Below, in pieces: positions 16,901-25,210 of a stretch of 64,000 nt of DNA (positions within the stretch are counted from its first letter, which is position 1; the number at the start of each line of letters is the position of its first letter). The translations under genes and the position numbers were made by a program. The notes under the pieces were generated by a model that was given only the letters and a program-made list of their open reading frames with translations, made no database searches and was not told where the DNA came from. Source of the DNA: JAZKHT01 sp040385245 (GTDB lineage Bacteria > Pseudomonadota > Alphaproteobacteria > Rhodobacterales > Rhodobacteraceae); assembly GCA_040385245.1 (NCBI GenBank), contig JAZKHT010000004.1:1-64000 (forward strand), written 5' to 3'.

Positions 16901-17602
16901 ATGGCAAGGATCGCCCTTGTTGACGACGATCGGAACATCCTGACGTCGGTCGCGATGACACTCGAGGCTGAAGGGTTCGAGGTCGAAACATACAACGATG
17001 GGCAGTCTGCATTGGACGCCTTCAACCGGCGGATGCCCGACATGGCCGTCTTGGACATCAAGATGCCGCGCATGGACGGGATGGACCTGTTACAGCGGCT
17101 GCGCCAGAAAACCACCATGCCGGTCATCTTTCTGACGTCGAAAGACGACGAGATTGACGAAGTGCTGGGTCTGCGTATGGGTGCCGACGATTACGTCAAA
17201 AAGCCCTTCTCGCAGCGTCTGCTGGTCGAACGCATCCGGTCTCTGCTGCGTCGGCAAGAGGCGATTGCTACAGGCGAAGTCGCCACCACCGAAGAAACCA
17301 AGATCATGGAGCGGGGCAACCTGCGCATGGACCCGCTGCGTCATTCGGTATCGTGGAAAAATCTGGATGTGTCGCTGACTGTCACCGAATTCATGCTGCT
17401 TCAGGCGCTGGCCCAGCGTCCCGGCTTCGTCAAAAGCCGCGATCAGTTGATGGACGTGGCCTATGATGATCAGGTCTATGTCGATGACCGGACCATCGAC
17501 AGCCATATCAAGCGGCTGCGCAAGAAGATGCGCGCGGTGGACAACGACTTTTCCGCGATCGAAACGCTTTATGGGATCGGTTACCGTTACAACGAAGAAT
17601 GA
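16901..17602 (+). CDS. chvI: Response regulator ChvI (OmpR/PhoB family)
   Basis: A 233-aa two-domain regulator. The receiver has the acidic pair in LVDDD, phospho-acceptor Asp52 in VLDIKMP, Thr79 in FLTS and Lys101 in YVKKPF. A winged-helix DNA-binding domain follows (TVTEFMLLQALAQRPGFVKSRDQLMD...IDSHIKRLRKKMR). ChvI responds to envelope/acid signals through ChvG and controls envelope and central carbon genes in alphaproteobacteria. It overlaps chvG by four bases (ATGA) and is divergent from pckA, a known target in relatives. Confidence 0.93.
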   Translation: MARIALVDDDRNILTSVAMTLEAEGFEVETYNDGQSALDAFNRRMPDMAVLDIKMPRMDGMDLLQRLRQKTTMPVIFLTSKDDEIDEVLGLRMGADDYVKKPFSQRLLVERIRSLLRRQEAIATGEVATTEETKIMERGNLRMDPLRHSVSWKNLDVSLTVTEFMLLQALAQRPGFVKSRDQLMDVAYDDQVYVDDRTIDSHIKRLRKKMRAVDNDFSAIETLYGIGYRYNEE

Positions 17603-19308
17603 CCGCAGCACCGCGCCTGACAAAGGACGTGCGCCCGGCAAAATCGTCGGGTGAACTGCTCCTTGGTGAAGACTGGGTCTCGCCCGAGGGACTGGTCGAT
17701 CCTGCCTTGCGTGCCGGACGGGGACGACGGGGGATTGTGTCGTTGAACCGTTCCCCGCTTGCACGCAAGATCATCATTTTCAACCTGATGGCCATTGTCG
17801 TGATGGTGGCCGGTGTGTTGTTCCTGAACCCGTTCCGCGATTCCCTTGTGATCCAGCGGGAACAGGGTCTGGTGACCGAGGCGCGCCTGATCGCCAATGT
17901 GTTCGAAGCATCGCTTTCCGAGACGGCAGCCGATCTGGGTGCACCCGGTGATATCGCCCGCACGCTGGCGCGGATTGACCTTGGTCCGGGGGTCGAGGTG
18001 TTTGTCTTCGATCCGGCCGGTGGCCTTTTGGCATCAGCCACAGGTGCCGCCCGCGACCCATCGGACGAAGTCGAGAACACCCGGTCGACCATCATCACCG
18101 ATTTCCTGAACATGATCTGGGAAGGCGTGTCCAGCCTGACCGCAGGCCAGCAAACAGGCGGCGAAAAGATTGACGCCGAAGGCATGGCCCGCGCCCTGTA
18201 CCCCGAGGCGCGCGCGGGCGAAACCGCCGTCAACACCGGGCGCGCTCCCGAAGGGGGGGCGCTGTTTTCGGTCGCGACACCCATCCTGCGCGGGGACGAG
18301 GTGATGGCTGTCGTCGGTCTGGCCAGTGCCGAAGGCGAGATCGACCGTCTTGTGCGGTTCGAACGCGAACAGGTGCTTCAGATGTTCGTGATCGCCCTGC
18401 TGGTGTCGATCGGCCTTAGCCTTGTGCTGGCCTCGACCATCGCGAACCCGCTGTCCGATCTGGCCGCCGCCGCCGAACTGGGCCGCGACCGCGATGTGCG
18501 CAAGATGACGCCGGGGCGTGTGCGCATCCCCGATCTTGCCGCCCGCCCGGATGAGATCGGCCGCCTGTCCGTCGCCATGCGCGGCATGGTCGCGGCCTTG
18601 TACGACCGCATCGACGCCAACGAACAGTTCGCCGCCGACGTGGCGCATGAGATCAAGAACCCGCTGGCATCCCTGCGGTCAGCCGTGGGCACGCTGCGTG
18701 TTGCCAAGCGCGACGATCAAAAAGAAAAGCTGCTTGATGTAATCGAACATGACGTGCGCCGACTGGACCGTCTGGTCAGTGACATCTCTAACGCCTCGCG
18801 TCTCGACAGCGAATTGGTCAAGGAAGAGGAAGAGCAGTTCAATCTGGTCAAAACCCTGACCAACCTCTCTGAATATCTGGGCCAGCAGGCACAGGAAAAA
18901 GGGGTGGAGTTCATCACCGATTTTCCGAACGAACCCATCCTGTTCCACGGGCTTGAGGCGCGGCTTGCACAGGTGTTTGTCAACCTGATCAGCAACGCGA
19001 TTTCCTTTTGCGAAGATGGCGATGCCGTCCGCGTCTGGGCCCGCCGCCGCGAAAACCGGGTGCTGATCGTGGTCGAAGATACCGGCCCCGGCATCCCTGA
19101 ACAGGCGCTGCAAAAGGTGTTCAAACGGTTCTATTCTGAACGCCCGCAGGTCGATTTCGGCGAACACTCGGGCCTCGGCCTTGCCATATCCAAGCAGATC
19201 GTCGAGGCGCATGGCGGCGTGATCTGGGCCGAAAACATCCGCCCGACCCATGCTGACATCACGTCCGATCCTTTGGGTGCCCGCTTTGTGGTGGGCCTGC
19301 CGGTGTGA
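17599..19308 (+). CDS. chvG: Sensor histidine kinase ChvG
   Basis: A 569-aa inner-membrane kinase. The first membrane segment is IIIFNLMAIVVMVAGVLFL, then a periplasmic domain of about 190 residues, then a second segment (MFVIALLVSIGLSLVLA) and a HAMP-like linker. The H-box FAADVAHEIKNPLASL has His350; the N-box is NLISNAISF and the G-box VEDTGPGIPE. It phosphorylates ChvI. The cytoplasmic N-terminal tail of about 55 residues before the first membrane segment is long. It overlaps the hprK start, so the regulatory PTS genes are co-transcribed with the two-component system. Confidence 0.92.
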   Translation: MTAAPRLTKDVRPAKSSGELLLGEDWVSPEGLVDPALRAGRGRRGIVSLNRSPLARKIIIFNLMAIVVMVAGVLFLNPFRDSLVIQREQGLVTEARLIANVFEASLSETAADLGAPGDIARTLARIDLGPGVEVFVFDPAGGLLASATGAARDPSDEVENTRSTIITDFLNMIWEGVSSLTAGQQTGGEKIDAEGMARALYPEARAGETAVNTGRAPEGGALFSVATPILRGDEVMAVVGLASAEGEIDRLVRFEREQVLQMFVIALLVSIGLSLVLASTIANPLSDLAAAAELGRDRDVRKMTPGRVRIPDLAARPDEIGRLSVAMRGMVAALYDRIDANEQFAADVAHEIKNPLASLRSAVGTLRVAKRDDQKEKLLDVIEHDVRRLDRLVSDISNASRLDSELVKEEEEQFNLVKTLTNLSEYLGQQAQEKGVEFITDFPNEPILFHGLEARLAQVFVNLISNAISFCEDGDAVRVWARRRENRVLIVVEDTGPGIPEQALQKVFKRFYSERPQVDFGEHSGLGLAISKQIVEAHGGVIWAENIRPTHADITSDPLGARFVVGLPV

Positions 19309-19733
19309 TGCCACGGGCATCGCAGACAGTGCATGCGTCTTGTGTCGCGATTGACGGTAAGGGGGTGCTGATCCTTGGTCCGTCCGGGTCGGGCAAGTCG
19401 TCTCTCGCGCTGTCCCTGATGGCCTATGGTGCGCGGCTTGTCGCGGATGACCGCACCGATCTGCATGTGCAAGGCGACCGCCTGTTTGCCACGTGCCCCA
19501 CCGCCCTGCGCGGCCTGATCGAGGCGCGGGGACTCGGCATTCTGAACGCAGACGCGGTGGACAGCGCCGAAATCGTGATGGCCGTGGATATGGGCAGCCT
19601 TGAAACGGATCGCTTGCCACCCCGTCGCAGCGTCAGTTTTCTCGAAAGGACAGTGCCCCTTGTGCAGGCGCAGCAAACGGCCCATTTTCCGGCAGCATTG
19701 TTGCACTACCTAAAGGCAGGGCGGCAGTCTTAG
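19308..19733 (+). CDS. hprK: HPr kinase/phosphorylase, short alphaproteobacterial form
   Basis: A 141-aa protein containing only the catalytic domain. The P-loop is GPSGSGKSS (about residues 24-32) and the HPrK signature is LRGLIEARGLGI. It phosphorylates HPr on Ser46, the residue present in the HPr encoded at 21074. Firmicute enzymes have an extra N-terminal domain of about 130 residues, but alphaproteobacterial HprK normally lacks it, so this is not a truncation. ATG 19308 shares one base with the chvG stop; GTG 19305 is an alternative. Confidence 0.92.
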   Translation: MPRASQTVHASCVAIDGKGVLILGPSGSGKSSLALSLMAYGARLVADDRTDLHVQGDRLFATCPTALRGLIEARGLGILNADAVDSAEIVMAVDMGSLETDRLPPRRSVSFLERTVPLVQAQQTAHFPAALLHYLKAGRQS

Positions 19734-19747
19734 GGAATCAGATCGCA

Positions 19748-20653
19748 ATGGCGCAGTCGGACCAGACGCAGGAACACAGGCTGGTGCTGGTCACCGGCCC
19801 GTCCGGCGCTGGCCGTTCTACTGCCATCCACGCGCTGGAAGATCTGGGGTACGAGGTGATCGACAACCTGCCCCTGACACTTGTGCCCCGCCTGACCGAT
19901 GGCCCGCCGCTGGGCCGCCCAATCGCGTTGGGGCTGGATGTCCGGAACCGTGATTTCAGCGCCAACACCCTGATCGAGTTGATCGACCGGCTGACCCGTG
20001 ATCCTGCCGTGGCGCTGGAGGTGCTGTATCTCGACTGCGCGCCGTCCGAACTGATCCGCCGCTATAGCCAGACCCGCCGTCGCCACCCGATGACCGACGC
20101 CGAAACCCCCGAGGACGGCATCGCGCGCGAAACCGACCTGTTGGCCCCGATCCGGGTGCGCGCCGATCATTTGATCGACACGACGGAAATGTCGCCACAT
20201 GACCTGAAGGCGGACATTGCCCGGTGGTTCAACCGTGACGTCGCGCACCGTTTGGCCGTTTCGGTGCATTCGTTCAGCTACAAACGCGGCGTGCCGCGCG
20301 GCGTGGACATGATCTTTGACTGCCGGTTTCTGAAAAACCCGCATTGGGACCCCGCTTTGCGCGAACTGGATGGCCGTGACCCCGACGTTGTGGCCCACAT
20401 CCGGCAGGACCCGCGCTTTGTGGCGTTCTTTGACAAGCTGGCTGATCTTGTGCTGATGCTGCTGCCTGCCCATGTCGAAGAGGGCAAGGCCCACCTCTCT
20501 ATCGGCTTTGGCTGCACCGGCGGGCAACACCGCAGTGTGGCTGTTGCGGAATTATTGGGCAAAGTGCTTGCGGATGCAGGCTGGCCGGTGTCAATACGTC
20601 ACCGGGAACTGGAACGCAGGGGGGTGTCGGCACCTCTCTCGGGATCGGGGTGA
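19748..20653 (+). CDS. rapZ: RNase adapter protein RapZ
   Basis: A 301-aa P-loop protein (Walker A GPSGAGRS at residues 17-24) with the conserved C-terminal IGCTGGQHRSV-type segment (here FGCTGGQHRSV). In E. coli RapZ recruits RNase E to small RNAs and senses glucosamine-6-phosphate. In alphaproteobacteria it regularly sits between hprK and the PTS genes. The role here is inferred from family and context. It follows hprK by 14 bases. Confidence 0.93.
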   Translation: MAQSDQTQEHRLVLVTGPSGAGRSTAIHALEDLGYEVIDNLPLTLVPRLTDGPPLGRPIALGLDVRNRDFSANTLIELIDRLTRDPAVALEVLYLDCAPSELIRRYSQTRRRHPMTDAETPEDGIARETDLLAPIRVRADHLIDTTEMSPHDLKADIARWFNRDVAHRLAVSVHSFSYKRGVPRGVDMIFDCRFLKNPHWDPALRELDGRDPDVVAHIRQDPRFVAFFDKLADLVLMLLPAHVEEGKAHLSIGFGCTGGQHRSVAVAELLGKVLADAGWPVSIRHRELERRGVSAPLSGSG

Positions 20654-20660
20654 TCGGCGC

Positions 20661-21056
20661 GTGATCGGTATCGTGATCGTGGCACATGGGGGCCTGGCGA
20701 GAGAGTATCTCTTGGCGGTCGAACATGTTGTCGGCAAGCAGCAGGCGATGCGTGCCATCGCCATCGAAGATGAACATGACCGCGTCGCCAAGCAGGCCGA
20801 GATTTGCGCCGCCGCTGATCTGGTGGATACGGGCAGCGGGGTGGTGGTCGTGACCGACATGTTCGGCGGATCGCCGTCCAATCTGTCGCTTCTTGCCTGT
20901 TGTGGGCGGGACCGTCGCATCGTCTATGGCGCGAATCTGCCGATGCTGATCAAACTGGCCAAGTCGCGCGACCTGCCCGTGCCCGAGGCCGTTGCCGCAG
21001 CGCTGGATGCAGGCCGCAAGTACATCAACAGTCTGGACCTCGGAAACGGGGCGTGA
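20661..21056 (+). CDS. manX: PTS EIIA component, mannose family
   Basis: A 131-aa EIIA-Man-type phosphocarrier with phospho-acceptor His9 in IVIVAHGGLA and the TDMFGGSPSN motif. No EIIB/EIIC transport genes are present, so it is probably a regulatory phosphoacceptor in the HPr branch and not part of a sugar permease. It starts with GTG at 20661, seven bases after rapZ, and its stop overlaps a GTG in the HPr reading frame. Confidence 0.9.
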   Translation: MIGIVIVAHGGLAREYLLAVEHVVGKQQAMRAIAIEDEHDRVAKQAEICAAADLVDTGSGVVVVTDMFGGSPSNLSLLACCGRDRRIVYGANLPMLIKLAKSRDLPVPEAVAAALDAGRKYINSLDLGNGA

Positions 21057-21073
21057 ACGAAACAGGGGAACAG

Positions 21074-21343
21074 ATGGTGGTGCGTACCCTTCGGATCGTG
21101 AACGAAAAAGGTCTACATGCCCGCGCCTCGGCCAAGTTCGTCGAAGTGGTCGAATCGCATGATGCACAGGCCGAGGTGATGAAGGACGGCATGTCCGTCT
21201 CGGGCGACAGCATCATGGGTCTTTTGATGCTGGCCGCATCGCGCGGAACGTCGATTGACGTCAAGACAAGTGGCGCAGATGCCGACCGTTTGGCCGACGC
21301 GCTTGAGGCGCTGGTTGCAAACCGCTTCGGCGAAGACTACTGA
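21074..21343 (+). CDS. ptsH: Phosphocarrier protein HPr
   Basis: An 89-aa HPr. With the ATG at 21074 (SD AGGGGAA), His15 falls in NEKGLHARASAKF and Ser46 in GDSIMGLL, exactly the canonical numbering. Those are the sites for EI phosphotransfer and for HprK. A GTG at 21053 would add seven residues and shift both numbers, so the ATG is preferred. EI is not encoded in this window. Confidence 0.95.
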   Translation: MVVRTLRIVNEKGLHARASAKFVEVVESHDAQAEVMKDGMSVSGDSIMGLLMLAASRGTSIDVKTSGADADRLADALEALVANRFGEDY

Positions 21344-21371
21344 GGCGCGTGCGACGCAAGGCAGAATCCCC

Positions 21372-22244
21372 GTGACCGAAACCCGGCAATCACACCCCAC
21401 CCCTTCCGGTGATGTTGATGATGGGCGCACCTATGACATGCGCCGCCTGTCCTATGCCGGCACATTCCGCAACCCTCTCAAGGCGGGCACCATCCGCACC
21501 ATCGAATGGATGACGGCCAAGGTCACGCTGCTGCGCCTGATCCGCGATTTCGAACGCACCGGCGCACCGACAGGGTCTCCGTTCTGGCCAAAGGCGATCC
21601 GCCAGATGGGGATCCGGCTGGATACCCCGGCGCATGAAATCGCCCATATCCCTGCGACGGGCCCCGTTGTCGTGGTGGCGAACCATCCTCACGGTCTGGT
21701 TGATGGGATGATCCTGTGCGAACTGGTCAACCGCGTGCGCTCCGACTTCAAGATCCTGACGCGATCCCTGCTGACCGGCATCCCGGAAGTCGAGATGTTC
21801 ATGATCCCGGTCCCCTTCCCGCACGAGGAAAACAGCCGCGAACTGGGGCTGGAGATGCGCAATCAGACGATGGCGCATCTCAAGGCGGGCGGCGTCATCA
21901 TTCTTTTTCCGGCGGGCCGGGTCGCCGCGTCCGAAGGCTGGTTCGGTCCGGCGGTCGAAGCGGAATGGAACGTTTTCACCCACAAGATGATCCATCGCTC
22001 GGGTGCCACCATCGTTCCCGTGCGTTTCACGGGGCAGAACACGCGGGCCTATCAGATATCGAACAAACTGTCGGCCACACTGCGTCAGGGCCTGTTGCTC
22101 TACGAAATCAAGAAGGCGCTGTTCAAACCGCAGCGCCCCCACATCGGAGCACCGATCCCGGCATCGGTGCTGGAGGAATGGGAAGGCAATCCGCGCGGCT
22201 TTCTTGCCTGGCTGCGCGATCACACGCTGGCGCTTGGCCGCTGA
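21372..22244 (+). CDS. Lysophospholipid acyltransferase family protein
   Basis: A 290-aa 1-acylglycerol-phosphate acyltransferase-like protein. VVVVANHPHGLVDGMI resembles the NHPxGxxDG block of hemolysin-type acyltransferases, which differs from the classical NHx4D of PlsC by one spacing residue. ILFPAGRVA is the second motif. It may act on membrane lysolipids such as lyso-ornithine lipid or lysophosphatidate. GTG at 21372 is taken as the start; ATG 21438 is possible. It follows ptsH by 28 bases and may be its last operon member. Confidence 0.78.
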   Translation: MTETRQSHPTPSGDVDDGRTYDMRRLSYAGTFRNPLKAGTIRTIEWMTAKVTLLRLIRDFERTGAPTGSPFWPKAIRQMGIRLDTPAHEIAHIPATGPVVVVANHPHGLVDGMILCELVNRVRSDFKILTRSLLTGIPEVEMFMIPVPFPHEENSRELGLEMRNQTMAHLKAGGVIILFPAGRVAASEGWFGPAVEAEWNVFTHKMIHRSGATIVPVRFTGQNTRAYQISNKLSATLRQGLLLYEIKKALFKPQRPHIGAPIPASVLEEWEGNPRGFLAWLRDHTLALGR

Positions 22245-22276
22245 CCCTTTCCTCTCTGCTGAAATATCCTGGGGGT

Positions 22277-22295
22277 CCGGGGGTGAAACCCCCGG
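22277..22295. terminator. GC hairpin between convergent acyltransferase and hbdA genes
   Basis: CCGGGGG (22277-22283) and CCCCCGG (22289-22295) form a perfect 7-bp stem with loop TGAAA. There is no clear T-tract, but the position between two convergent genes suits a bidirectional transcript end. Confidence 0.5.
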
Positions 22296-22325
22296 CGGGT
22301 TGCCAAGGGCGAACAGATCAGATCA

Positions 22326-22350
22326 GAAGAAATTTCAGGTGAAAATCTTC
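22326..22350. repeat. A/T-rich imperfect palindrome downstream of hbdA
   Basis: Left arm GAAGAAATTTC (22326-22336), loop AGGT, right arm GAAAATCTTC (22341-22350). It closely matches the minus-strand reading of the rpoB-rpoC spacer palindrome at 40488-40513, including the same four-base loop, so the two are copies of one dispersed element. Confidence 0.5.
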
Positions 22351-22358
22351 CAACCCCC

Positions 22359-23237
22359 TCAGCGGGTAGGAACCGGAACCTCGCCGCGATAGTCGTAAAA
22401 TCCGCGCTGCGTCTTGCGGCCCAGCCAGCCTGCTTCGACATATTTGGTCAACAGGGGGCAGGGGCGGTATTTGGTATCGGCCAACCCGTCATGCAGCACG
22501 TTCATGATGGCAAGGCAGGTGTCCAGCCCGATGAAATCAGCCAATTCCAGCGGCCCCATCGGATGGTTTGCGCCCAGCTTCAGCGATTCGTCGATTGATT
22601 TTACCGAACCCACGCCTTCGTACAGGGTGTAGACCGCCTCGTTGATCATCGGCATCAGGATGCGGTTGACGATGAAAGCGGGGAAATCCTCGGCACTCGC
22701 GGCCGTTTTGCCCAATTTCCGGACCACCGAGTGCAGCGTGTCCCATGTCTCTTGGTCCGTGGCGATGCCGCGGATCAGTTCGACCAGTTGCATCACCGGG
22801 ACGGGGTTCATGAAGTGGAACCCCATGAACTTTTCCGGCCGGTCCGTGCGGCTGGCCAGTCGCGTGATCGAGATGGACGAGGTGTTCGATGTCAGGATCG
22901 TCGCAGGCTTCAGATGCGGCAGCAAATCCTCGAAGATCGCCTGCTTGACCGTCTCACGCTCGGTCGCGGCCTCGATGATCAGATCGGTCGGCCCGATGTC
23001 TGCCAGCGTCATGGTGGTCTTGATCCGCGCCATCGCGGCGGCCTTATCCTCGGCGCTGACCTTGCCACGGCTGACCTGTCGTTCGATGTTGCGGTCGATG
23101 GTGGCAAGCGCCCGCGTCAGGCTGTCCTGACTGATGTCGCTCATCAGCACGTCATAGCCCGCCAGGGCAAAGACATGGGCAATCCCGCTGCCCATCTGCC
23201 CCGCGCCCACGATTCCGACTGTCCGGATATCTGCCAT
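22359..23237 (-). CDS. hbdA: 3-hydroxybutyryl-CoA dehydrogenase
   Basis: A 292-aa NAD(P)-dependent enzyme of the 3-hydroxyacyl-CoA dehydrogenase family. The N-terminal Rossmann motif is GIVGAGQMGSGIAH. The catalytic region contains GFHFMNPVPVMQLVE (catalytic His/Glu pair) and SAEDFPAFIVNRILMPMINEA. It interconverts acetoacetyl-CoA and 3-hydroxybutyryl-CoA. The start has SD AGGGCAGGG. In related genomes it commonly follows etfBA on the same strand; here a gene on the other strand lies between. Confidence 0.92.
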   Translation of the reverse strand: MADIRTVGIVGAGQMGSGIAHVFALAGYDVLMSDISQDSLTRALATIDRNIERQVSRGKVSAEDKAAAMARIKTTMTLADIGPTDLIIEAATERETVKQAIFEDLLPHLKPATILTSNTSSISITRLASRTDRPEKFMGFHFMNPVPVMQLVELIRGIATDQETWDTLHSVVRKLGKTAASAEDFPAFIVNRILMPMINEAVYTLYEGVGSVKSIDESLKLGANHPMGPLELADFIGLDTCLAIMNVLHDGLADTKYRPCPLLTKYVEAGWLGRKTQRGFYDYRGEVPVPTR

Positions 23238-23260
23238 GACCCTGCCCTCGGTATAGTTCC

Positions 23261-23297
23261 GCGCGCAACCTTACATCGGCACGGCGCGCGCGCAACC
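23261..23297. repeat. Direct repeat upstream of hbdA
   Basis: GCGCGCAACC occurs at 23261-23270 and at 23288-23297, a 27-base period. On the hbdA strand this reads GGTTGCGCGC twice, 25-60 bases before the start codon. The GTTGCGC core is shared with the pckA and mcd upstream regions. The surrounding sequence is GC-rich, so chance is not excluded. Confidence 0.35.
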
Positions 23298-23398
23298 CAT
23301 GCCGCAATGCGGAAAAACCGTAACGAATTCTTTCTTTAGCGCTTTGGCAACGGCTGTCGGGCAGTCTGGCCTTGGGTGAAGAAGATTGGGTGGGTGTT

Positions 23399-24226
23399 AT
23401 GGCCTATACGTATCCGGGCGAGGGATCGCTCGACTATTTTCCATGCCGGTATGGCAGATCGAAACTGATGTTCCGGGGACCGCGTCGCGATCTGACGCAG
23501 CCCTATGTCGCCGTCTTTGGCGGAACGGAAACCTATGGCAAGTTCCTGCCGCAGCCGTATCCAGCGTTGGTCGAGGCGGCACTGGGTCTGCCGATGGTCA
23601 ATCTGGGCTGCGTCAACGCGGGCACCGATGTGTATCTGAATGATCCCGCGGTGATCGAGATTGCGGCAAAGGCCCGCGCGGCGGTGATCCAGATCACCGG
23701 GGCGGCGAACCTGACCAACCGCTTTTACGCGGTCCATCCGCGCCGGAACGACCGCTTTTTGCGCGCGGCCCCCTTGCTGCAAACCATTTTCCGAGAGGTG
23801 GATTTCACCGAATTCCACTTCACGCGGCATATGTTGCGCACGCTCAGCGCCGTTTCCCCGGAAAAGTTCGAAGTGCTGGCCGAAGAGTTGCGCGCGGCGT
23901 GGGTCGCCCGGATGAAGTTGCTGATCTCGCGCCTGCCGACGCGGGTGGTGCTGCTGTGGGTGGCGGACCATGCGCCGGTTGCCCCCGGCAGGCAGGGCGA
24001 CGTGGCGCATGACCCGCTGCTGGTCGACGCCGACATGATCGCTACCCTGCGCCCCTTGGTCAGCGGGTATGTCGAGGCGGTGGCATCCCCTGCCGCGCGG
24101 GCCTGTGGCACCGAAGGGATGCGGTTTTCGGCGCTTGATGAACCGGCAGCCCAAGGTTTGCCCGGGCCGGCGGTCCATGCCGAAGTTGCCACTGCGCTGG
24201 CCAGGGCGCTAAGCGATCTTGTGTAA
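23399..24226 (+). CDS. DUF6473-like protein of Rhodobacteraceae
   Basis: A 275-aa protein starting MAYTYPGEGSLDYFPCRYG, with VAVFGGTETYGKF and VNLGCVNAGTDVYLND downstream. I recognise this as a roseobacter-type conserved protein, probably DUF6473. The GGTETYGKF and NLGCVNAG blocks recall an SGNH/GDSL-like fold, but no catalytic triad can be assigned. The ATG at 23399 gives the conserved N-terminus; the SD is weak. It is alone on the plus strand between hbdA and etfBA. Confidence 0.6.
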   Translation: MAYTYPGEGSLDYFPCRYGRSKLMFRGPRRDLTQPYVAVFGGTETYGKFLPQPYPALVEAALGLPMVNLGCVNAGTDVYLNDPAVIEIAAKARAAVIQITGAANLTNRFYAVHPRRNDRFLRAAPLLQTIFREVDFTEFHFTRHMLRTLSAVSPEKFEVLAEELRAAWVARMKLLISRLPTRVVLLWVADHAPVAPGRQGDVAHDPLLVDADMIATLRPLVSGYVEAVASPAARACGTEGMRFSALDEPAAQGLPGPAVHAEVATALARALSDLV

Positions 24227-24230
24227 CGCC

Positions 24231-24259
24231 AAAGGCGCGGGGTTTCCCCCGCGCCTTTG
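24231..24259. terminator. Bidirectional intrinsic terminator
   Basis: AAAGGCGCGGG and CCCGCGCCTTT form an 11-bp stem around GTTTCC. A-run and T-run flank the two sides, so it can act in both directions. It lies between the convergent 23399-24226 gene and etfA. Confidence 0.85.
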
Positions 24260-24283
24260 TCCGGTCAGATCGTTCGATCTGAA

Positions 24284-25210
24284 TTACAGCTTTTCAATCA
24301 ATTCCGGCACGAGGGTGAACAGGTCACCGACGAGGCCATAGTCCGCGACCTGAAAGATCGGGGCCTCTTCGTCCTTGTTGATGGCGACGATGACCTTGCT
24401 GTCCTTCATGCCCGCCAGATGCTGGATGGCACCCGAGATGCCGACGGCGACATACAGGGTCGGGGCCACAACCTTGCCGGTCTGGCCGACCTGCCAGTCG
24501 TTCGGGGCATAGCCGCTGTCCACGGCGGCGCGGGACGCGCCCACGGCAGCGCCCAGTTTGTCGGCCAACTGCTCAATCAGGGCAAAGTTTTCCTGGCTGC
24601 CGACACCGCGTCCGCCCGACACTACGATCCCGGCGCTGGTCAGGTCGGGGCGGTCAGAGGTGGCCACCTTGTCCTCGATCCAGGACGACAAACCGGCGTC
24701 CGCAGGGTTGGCCACGGTTTCGACCGGGGCCGCGGCACCGGTGCCCACGGCGGCAAAGGTCGCCGTCCGCACCGTCATCACCTTTTTGCCGTCCGACGAT
24801 TTGACCGTCTGCACCGCGTTGCCGGCATAGATCGGCCGGTCAAAGGTGTCGGCGTCGATCACGGCCACGACGTCCGAGATCACCATGACATCCAAGAGCG
24901 CCGCCGCCCGCGGCAGGATGCTTTTGGCGAACGCGGTCGAGGCCGCGACGATATGGCTGTAGGGTCCGGCCAGCGACACGATCAGATCGGCCGTCGCCTC
25001 GGACATGCCGTGGCAATAGGCGTGGTCGTCAGCGAACAGCACCTTGGTGACGCCCTGCAAGGTGGCCGCCTCGGCCGCCGCCACATTGCCACCCGTGCCC
25101 GCCACCAGAACATGCACTTCGCCAAGCGGGGCGACGGCGGTTAACGTCTTGGCAACGGCATCGGTGGCAAGTTGCCCGTCCACCACATCCGCCAGAAGGA
25201 GAACGGCCAT
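24284..25210 (-). CDS. etfA: Electron transfer flavoprotein subunit alpha
   Basis: A 308-aa ETF alpha subunit. The C-terminal FAD-binding domain shows SGGRGVGS, GASRAAVDSGYAPNDWQVGQTGKVVAPTLY (split here as GASRAAVDSG and QVGQTGK) and VAVGISGAIQH, with NKDEEAPIF near the end. With ETF beta it collects electrons from acyl-CoA dehydrogenases, here plausibly including Mcd at 12280, and hands them to ETF:quinone oxidoreductase. The start shares one base with the etfB stop (TGATG). Confidence 0.96.
   Translation of the reverse strand: MAVLLLADVVDGQLATDAVAKTLTAVAPLGEVHVLVAGTGGNVAAAEAATLQGVTKVLFADDHAYCHGMSEATADLIVSLAGPYSHIVAASTAFAKSILPRAAALLDVMVISDVVAVIDADTFDRPIYAGNAVQTVKSSDGKKVMTVRTATFAAVGTGAAAPVETVANPADAGLSSWIEDKVATSDRPDLTSAGIVVSGGRGVGSQENFALIEQLADKLGAAVGASRAAVDSGYAPNDWQVGQTGKVVAPTLYVAVGISGAIQHLAGMKDSKVIVAINKDEEAPIFQVADYGLVGDLFTLVPELIEKL

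Noticed and set aside
19308..19733. hprK as a truncated pseudogene
   Set aside because: It is about half the length of firmicute HprK, but alphaproteobacterial forms normally have only the catalytic domain, and the P-loop and signature are intact.
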